Below, piece after piece: positions 58,403-64,000 of a stretch of DNA of 64,000 bases. The DNA lies in the NCBI RefSeq assembly GCF_001625305.1, contig NW_017804198.1, positions 817,433 to 881,432 of the forward strand, read 5' to 3'. The notes under the pieces were generated by a model. The model searched no databases, was not told the origin of the DNA, and saw only the letters and a program-made list of their open reading frames with translations. The translations under genes were made by a program, and so were the position numbers. This DNA comes from Branchiostoma belcheri. Lineage: Eukaryota > Chordata > Leptocardii > Amphioxiformes > Branchiostomatidae. The stretch's first letter is position 1. Every line of letters begins with the position of its first letter.

Positions 58403-61400
58403 ATGTCTTCGGAGAAACTTCTCATAAACCGAGGTGAGTAATCACGGAAAAACATTTTCTATGCCAAATTTTACTTAGGCGGACTGCTACCTGATAGAAT
58501 AGCCACTTCCTTTCAAAAATATATTTTTTCTTCTGATTCTCATTCAGTGTTCTAGCCAGCGCCTGTCTTTCATTTGATAAAGGTAAAAAAGCAGGCAAAA
58601 AGGCGGGCAAAAAAACGCATTTAATTATATGGAATGCCATTAAACTAAGGTAAGTCTACCCGCAGTGGTCGGTTGCTAGGATAAACATTGCATTATTGGG
58701 GGTATCGGGTTACCAACATGACTGAGTTGAGGTCCCGGGGAGGGTTGCGTGTAAAGGTTAATTGGAATTAGAGTAATTGGAAACAAGATTAGCCTAACTA
58801 GATCACGCTTTTGTCCCCCCCCCCCTCCCCAACATTGGGGTGGAGTCAATAGCACTGTGCATCTAGAGCTTGTGTGAACACAAGCTAGAAAGTAAAGTAC
58901 TCGTCAGAATAACATGTTAGCAGTGATTGTGTTCACCTAAAATTGTAGTCTTTCACCGTCTTTACTCAGCTTTATGTAAACTGGCTACCAAAATGTGAAG
59001 AATTGCCGATTTTAGTAAGTCTATAAGAACCAAACAGCTGATTTTTAAGAGCAAGCATTAAAAATAAGGTTCGAATATTGATGTGGTTTCAATATTGCGG
59101 TAAAATTAGACACTCTGTCTTAAGTCTTTTAAGCTTTTAACTTTTTTCCTCAAAACTCGTTGCTTGTTACAAATCTTCCAAAAATGACGGCATATATATA
59201 TCTGAACGTGTTTCTTTAAGACGTACCAATGTAGAAAGAGGGGCTTGAAGTGGCGCGTTTATAGTAAATGATCGAGGGTGACCCCAGGTCGAGTGCCGTT
59301 TCGGTTCGTATTATGTCAGATTTCGGTCCAAATTTGACCCCCGTGACCAGCAAAATAACCACTCAAAATACAGGAAGTAGCATTTCAGAGAGTCAAGATT
59401 TCCAAATATTCCCCGGGAAGCATGCCCACGAACCCCTGGGATTGTTATGTTTCATCAAACAAAATTTACATGACAGAAATAATTAGGATCGCTAGAACGC
59501 TGTAAGGTTGCTGAAAGAGAGAGCTTTATGGTGCTTTCCTTTATTTCTATTCAGGTTTGGAGAGTGGGTACAAGAGTCCGGGCGGGCGGCGGACAGGACT
59601 GGTGCTCCTGGCGGGAGGCTGTCTGGGCGCGGTGCTGGTGTGCGCCGTCCTCGTGCCGCTGGTCTACATCACCATGTCAGACCTGCAGCAGGAGGTAACA
59701 CTGCTCAGCAACCTTGTGATGATAAGAATCTGACTGGATATCATTTCAAATTGCCTCTTCTGTGATCACGAAAGACAAGACCTGTTTAGAGAAGCCAATA
59801 AATCCCATGCTAATTTCTCCACATTTACAGACCTTTTAACATCCCAAAACCATCAAACAGTTCGGATAGATGTGGATCATTCATCTTCAACTCTCTCTGA
59901 AAAAAGAAGTCAAATCGACAGCTTAAATATAGTGTTTTGTGTTTAAAATGTAGGCTATAGACTATTCACCTGCTATTTTTATATCCATTCTCTTTTTTTT
60001 TTATTCTCATGTTAGGTCAAGTTGATTTGATTATACGACATCCGATCTCCCATTAATTTTCATCCGTTTGAAAAAATGGTTTTGACCATACTGTAAATTG
60101 TACAAAGCAGCAGCAAAATAACAATGTTTGCCGTAAATTACAAATTAAATATTGGAAAACCATACTAATGTCGTAGAATACCAAAATCAAAAGGAAAGAA
60201 GAAAAGAAAATATGACGGAATGAAAATGAGTCTGTTATTCGCATATACTCTGTGTGTTCAGTCATTTGTCCAACCGTTATCATTGCCATATATATTTCAC
60301 AGCGAATGTAACTTTTTACCTTGCCAAACTTTTTTATTCAAACGCATCTGTTTTGGGGTTCGCGTGTAGAGGATGTCATCCATATAATCAAATCAACATG
60401 ACCTTTACACTGTACATGTAATTAAGCTCACGGTAAGACCTAATGCCATTAACTTTCAATTGTAAAAGCTTTCAGCCAGACAACGTTAATAAAAGGACCA
60501 AAACAAGATCCCTGAACCTAACCCCAGGCAAAGCTCTCAACAAAAAAAAAACAACAAGTATGATGTTTTTAAAAAAAAACACAGGCGACGATTTTGTGTT
60601 TAACTGTTCCGTTCTTTATAAATCGTTTTTTTTCAAATACGTACACATATAATTCAGAAAGAATCCAGAATTTCTGTACAGTACGAGGAAAGCCGTCAGG
60701 GGTCCAAAATCAGTTAGACCCAGGTAAATTTATGTTGTGTTTCTAGCCCTTGAAAAATTAGAATCGCTAGATAGGGATTCACCTTTTTTATCTGTCTTTT
60801 GTTTTTTTTCATAGATCTTTATAATTAGTGATCCAACTAATACAGTTAATATAACAATGAAATGTATAAGTACACTGGTATCTTTAACACCACCCTAATT
60901 TCGCCCCTAGAGATATAATAGTGAAACGCCGTCTTGGGATTACCGTAAATTCCCGAAAGTACGCACCCCTTGTGCTTCTGTGCATGTAGCATGTATGTCT
61001 TAAAAACAGTTAGTTCTAGAAAATATCGTTTAAAAATAAATTTAGGCCGTGTACTATATACGTGATTGCATGATAACTGGATACAGTATTGTAGCGGGAA
61101 GCGTTTCGTGTTGGGGCTAGTTTTCATCGCTGGCTGCAGCCGATTTGCAAGACGTCACCACCGCATCGAAGGGTAAGGCAAGTGCGGCGAAACGCACAGA
61201 TTTGGATCACGGAGAGTGTTGGTGATCAAGCAAGCAATGGTCAATAAAGATTTGTGAATATTTCAATAATGTCGATGAAGGTTAGACATCCAGGTAATAC
61301 GATATGCCAAAAAACAGTTACTCAAGTTACTATCCAGTTGCTTGAGTAACTGTTTTTTGGCATATTTCAATAATGGTTTTATCGGTAACAAGGGTTATAA

Positions 61401-64000
61401 TGTTGATGCACAAGTACGTAGCTTTGTTGTTCTTTACTTCTATACGAAATGCGCCGAACACTTTAATATGGCCCGCCCGGTCGAACCATAGAGAGCAACA
61501 ATCATCGAGGCGAAGATCTGGGCGGAGTTAATGAATGAATGAATGAATAAAGACCTTTATTGTACACACATACCCATTACGGGTCACAAAAAGGATGGAA
61601 TATAGATAACAAGGAAAATCGTAGATTTTGTACCTCCGGGTATTGAAATGTGTGTTGCAGAATGTTGGGTGCATGTTGGGACTGTTCTTTAAATTAGTGA
61701 ATTCGCGCGAATACCATTTTTTCGAAAAGTTTCGAAATGTTTGTAATTGGCTAAATGATCTGTGAAATCACTAATCCCCCTAGCCGACTGGAGCCCAAAA
61801 ATAGAAAGGACAGGGGGCATCCCGTGGCGAATCTGGCTGCCCGACCCTCAGCGACCAGCGATAATGTAAACAAACACCCGCTCCGGGCGCCAGCCGCCAA
61901 TCGTCCGGTGCGCGTGTTACCCTTCTAACATGTAAGTAAGGCCATGTTGATTTGATTATATGGATGACATCCTCTGGGAACCCCAAAACTGATGCGCGCG
62001 TGCGAATAGTAAAATCTGAGCTTTTTATTGTATACTTTTATATGTTGTTTGTTATATACATGTAGTTGATGGTGTTGAATTTTATGTGTTAGATTTAGCC
62101 TTCCTGGTTGTGTTAACACAGGTCAGTATTTTCATCTGCAGCGCAGCCTATAACATGTACCCACGAACGGGCCGCCACGAACTTATGCCACAAGGAACTC
62201 GTAATGAAACTCAGAATGACAACCGGAGCCGTTAAATGGAATCAGACGTTAAAAATAACTGCTGAAGTACCTCCCCGCATGTGCAAGTCATCCTTATTGT
62301 CACTTCCTCCATTTTCCGCCGATTCTTCGTATAAATTGGGGAAGTAAAGGTCTTCATCCGCGGTATTTGTAAGTTAGAAGTCGTAATATACGCCGAAAAC
62401 AACCAACACAAAGGTTGCGCAACAGTACGTTGACCCCTGACCCATTGGCTAACCAGGAAGTGCCGATTACGTGTCCTGTGAACGCGTACTAAAGTATCCC
62501 TCCAGCGGGTCCCACCAGGCACGATAATGAGACGTTGATTGACGGCACATGTGGTTCACATCTGAACAGTTTCAAAGAAAGAATTTATCGACAATGCTGA
62601 CACCCCTCTGTGTGAAAGGTCAGATCAGTGGTCGCGACCTCAATCGTCCTTATACATGCAAAGGTCAAAAGCTGAGGCCCACTTTCACACTGAAAGGGGT
62701 GTCCATCGGCGGTCTAAACGCATCATTTTGACGCACTAAAACACACATACTAAAAAACCAAAACAACGTGCACCATCTACAGCCCAACAGCAAAACGTAT
62801 ACCAAGTCCCAGACATATCCGTCCACCCAAACGCGAGAAACGGGTGCGAACGCAATTTTCGTCTTCCCTCACAAAACCTCCGCGCTCGGGATATACATCC
62901 CTACCCGGAGGTAACAAATATGTTAATGCTACTGTGGGTGTAGAAGTGCTACCGGATAATCAAAGGAATTATATACACTTCAAATATGTATTAATTTGTA
63001 CTCCGTAAAACCAAGGACATTATACACACATAATGTCCTTGGTAAAACTGAGTCTGTTCAGAGGAAAGAAATACTTCCTTCTCGGGGCCAAGGTTCTGGA
63101 AAGCTGTCCTAAACGATGCCACGACCCCCTCTTCGTTCTTCAGCTGTATGTGCACTTTGCAGGGGAAAAAGATCGGCGTGCACAAGACAACGGGCGCAGC
63201 ATGATTCAAAGTTTATTTTATTTACGCCCTTATTCACACCGATCAAAAGAAACTGCGACAATTCGGTACGTGCAGGCCCGTGCACGTGGCGACACAGGCT
63301 GGCTTCCCGCTCTAGCTGTGGGTTCCCACGATGTGTTGCCAAGGGCAGCGGCACGTACACAGACCTACCGGCGGATCCCACCCACCGGGCGGCGGTAAGA
63401 TTTTCAAAGACTACATTTTTAACTCCGCCCCTATCATTGTTGTGTGCCGAACAGTCGAGTACATCTAACTTGCATTTTCACGTCGTACTGACTGGTATAG
63501 CCCGCTACAAAGTAATTTCCTGTTGCATTTAACAAGATTTAAAAAGATTTGTGATACGAAATGAAATATTGATAACAATTTATGTTAACTGAACCTTTGT
63601 AACGGCATGGAGATAATCTTTGTTGAAGATTTCTGAGTTCAACGCAAGCCGGAAGTGCAATAGAACTGACCATCAGTCGAGGTACAGCTATTATGTTATC
63701 ACCTGTTACGTTACGACGATCAAGAACGTTCACGGCTTGTGGACCATTTCAAATATTACCACTCATAAACCCTCTTATAATTTCATATGTACTTACGTGG
63801 GGTTTAAAATTATTTAAATTTTAGGCCGGAGTTCCACGAGATCGGCGCCGGCTGGCTGGGGAACGATCCCGTCGGCATGATGGAGCGACGGGCGTCGTCA
63901 AAACGATACAAAAATGTTACAAGCACAACACAAGGACAGACAGATTTCTACACCAGCGCTCTTTGTGCGATCCCCCAACCCACAGACTCTGGGAAACTCA
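58403..64000 (+). CDS. Type II membrane-protein gene, 5' exons (partial)
   Basis: Exon 1, 58403-58433, encodes MSSEKLLINR and ends at a GTGAGT donor in phase 1. Exon 2, 59555-59694 (140 nt, phases 1 to 0), encodes ESGYKSPGGRRTG and a membrane span (LVLLAGGCLGAVLVCAVLV) followed by TMSDLQQE. With no signal peptide and basic residues before the span, the N-terminus should be cytoplasmic. A later exon starts after the AG at 63823-63824 and is open to the window end in two frames. One (PEFHEIGAGWLGNDPVG) looks more natural but does not fit phase 0, so an exon may be missing between. The extracellular part lies beyond the window; family not identified. Confidence 0.6.
60011..60408. mobile_element. 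~400 bp MITE with ~37 bp TIRs
   Basis: GTTAGGTCAAGTTGATTTGA and TTATACGACATCC at the left are mirrored by GGATGTCATCCATATAA and TCAAATCAACATGACC at the right. A single related end (ATGTTGATTTGATTATATGG) occurs at 61945. Confidence 0.75.
61302..61365. repeat. Perfect 25 bp inverted repeat with 14 nt spacer
   Basis: ATATGCCAAAAAACAGTTAC plus TCAAG is followed, 14 nt later, by its exact reverse complement. A perfect arm suggests a recent origin. Confidence 0.9.
63010..63043. repeat. Perfect 14 bp palindrome arms with ACACAC loop
   Basis: ACCAAGGACATTAT, ACACAC, ATAATGTCCTTGGT. It may be the fused ends of a small element. Confidence 0.85.

Larger units (their letters stand above)
59695..63824. 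other. Large intron(s) of the type II membrane-protein gene
   Basis: It contains a MITE (60011-60408), a perfect inverted repeat (61302-61365), a (GAAT)n tail at 61533-61550 typical of LINE/SINE 3' ends, a ~20 bp inverted repeat at 62598/62682 and a palindrome at 63010-63043. No exon was recognised. Confidence 0.5.

Noticed and set aside
63033..63532. Overlapping ORFs of 90-138 codons on both strands near the right edge
   Set aside because: No motif, no splice match to the neighbouring exons, and a palindrome at the left end suggests repeat sequence.

Overview
The window looks like a piece of an amphioxus (Branchiostoma-type) genome. That assignment is inference. It rests on short exons with clean GT-AG introns, Skeletor-, NHL-, LRR-, EGF- and C-type-lectin genes built by exon shuffling, and a dense, old and varied load of transposable elements. 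There is no bacterial-style operon structure. Two runs of N (21727-21746 and 39084-39103) show that this is a draft assembly.

Layout. 1-1958 (minus) holds the 5' three exons of a Myb/SANT-like DNA-binding gene. 2670-14991 (plus) holds a twelve-exon Skeletor-like gene: DM13, DOMON, Skeletor C-terminal region, then an EGF and a C-type lectin domain. Its introns carry a foldback repeat, two minisatellites, a 1.1 kb TIR element and LINE debris. 15-31 kb is a repeat-rich block: LINE fragments, a duplicated LINE segment around a Penelope-type GIY-YIG fragment, an inverted NHL-exon fragment, and a large decayed tyrosine-recombinase retrotransposon of DIRS/Ngaro type on the minus strand (about 23.9-30.2 kb). 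Seven covarying hairpins lie upstream of its gag-like region.

31045-37079 (plus) is a four-exon gene for a predicted type II membrane protein: a cytoplasmic tail with eight NPxY motifs, one membrane segment, a Thr-rich stalk and an NHL propeller. 37.5-48.9 kb is a region of duplicated and decayed LRR-receptor sequence. It holds one long intact ORF (43705-46965, minus), a receptor with tandem ITIM-like repeats in its tail, plus relics of related copies and an inverted pair of hammerhead-like Penelope repeats. 51804-56988 (minus) is a ten-exon secreted protein (an 8-Cys domain, EGFs and a C-type lectin) in which every intron is phase 1. From 58403 to the right edge a further type II membrane-protein gene begins on the plus strand.

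The genes do not form an obvious pathway. The shared theme is secreted or cell-surface modular proteins (lectin, EGF, LRR, NHL, DOMON), consistent with the large recognition-protein repertoire of amphioxus. Exon boundaries were placed by eye from GT/AG sites, reading phase and family resemblance. No alignment or transcript data were used.
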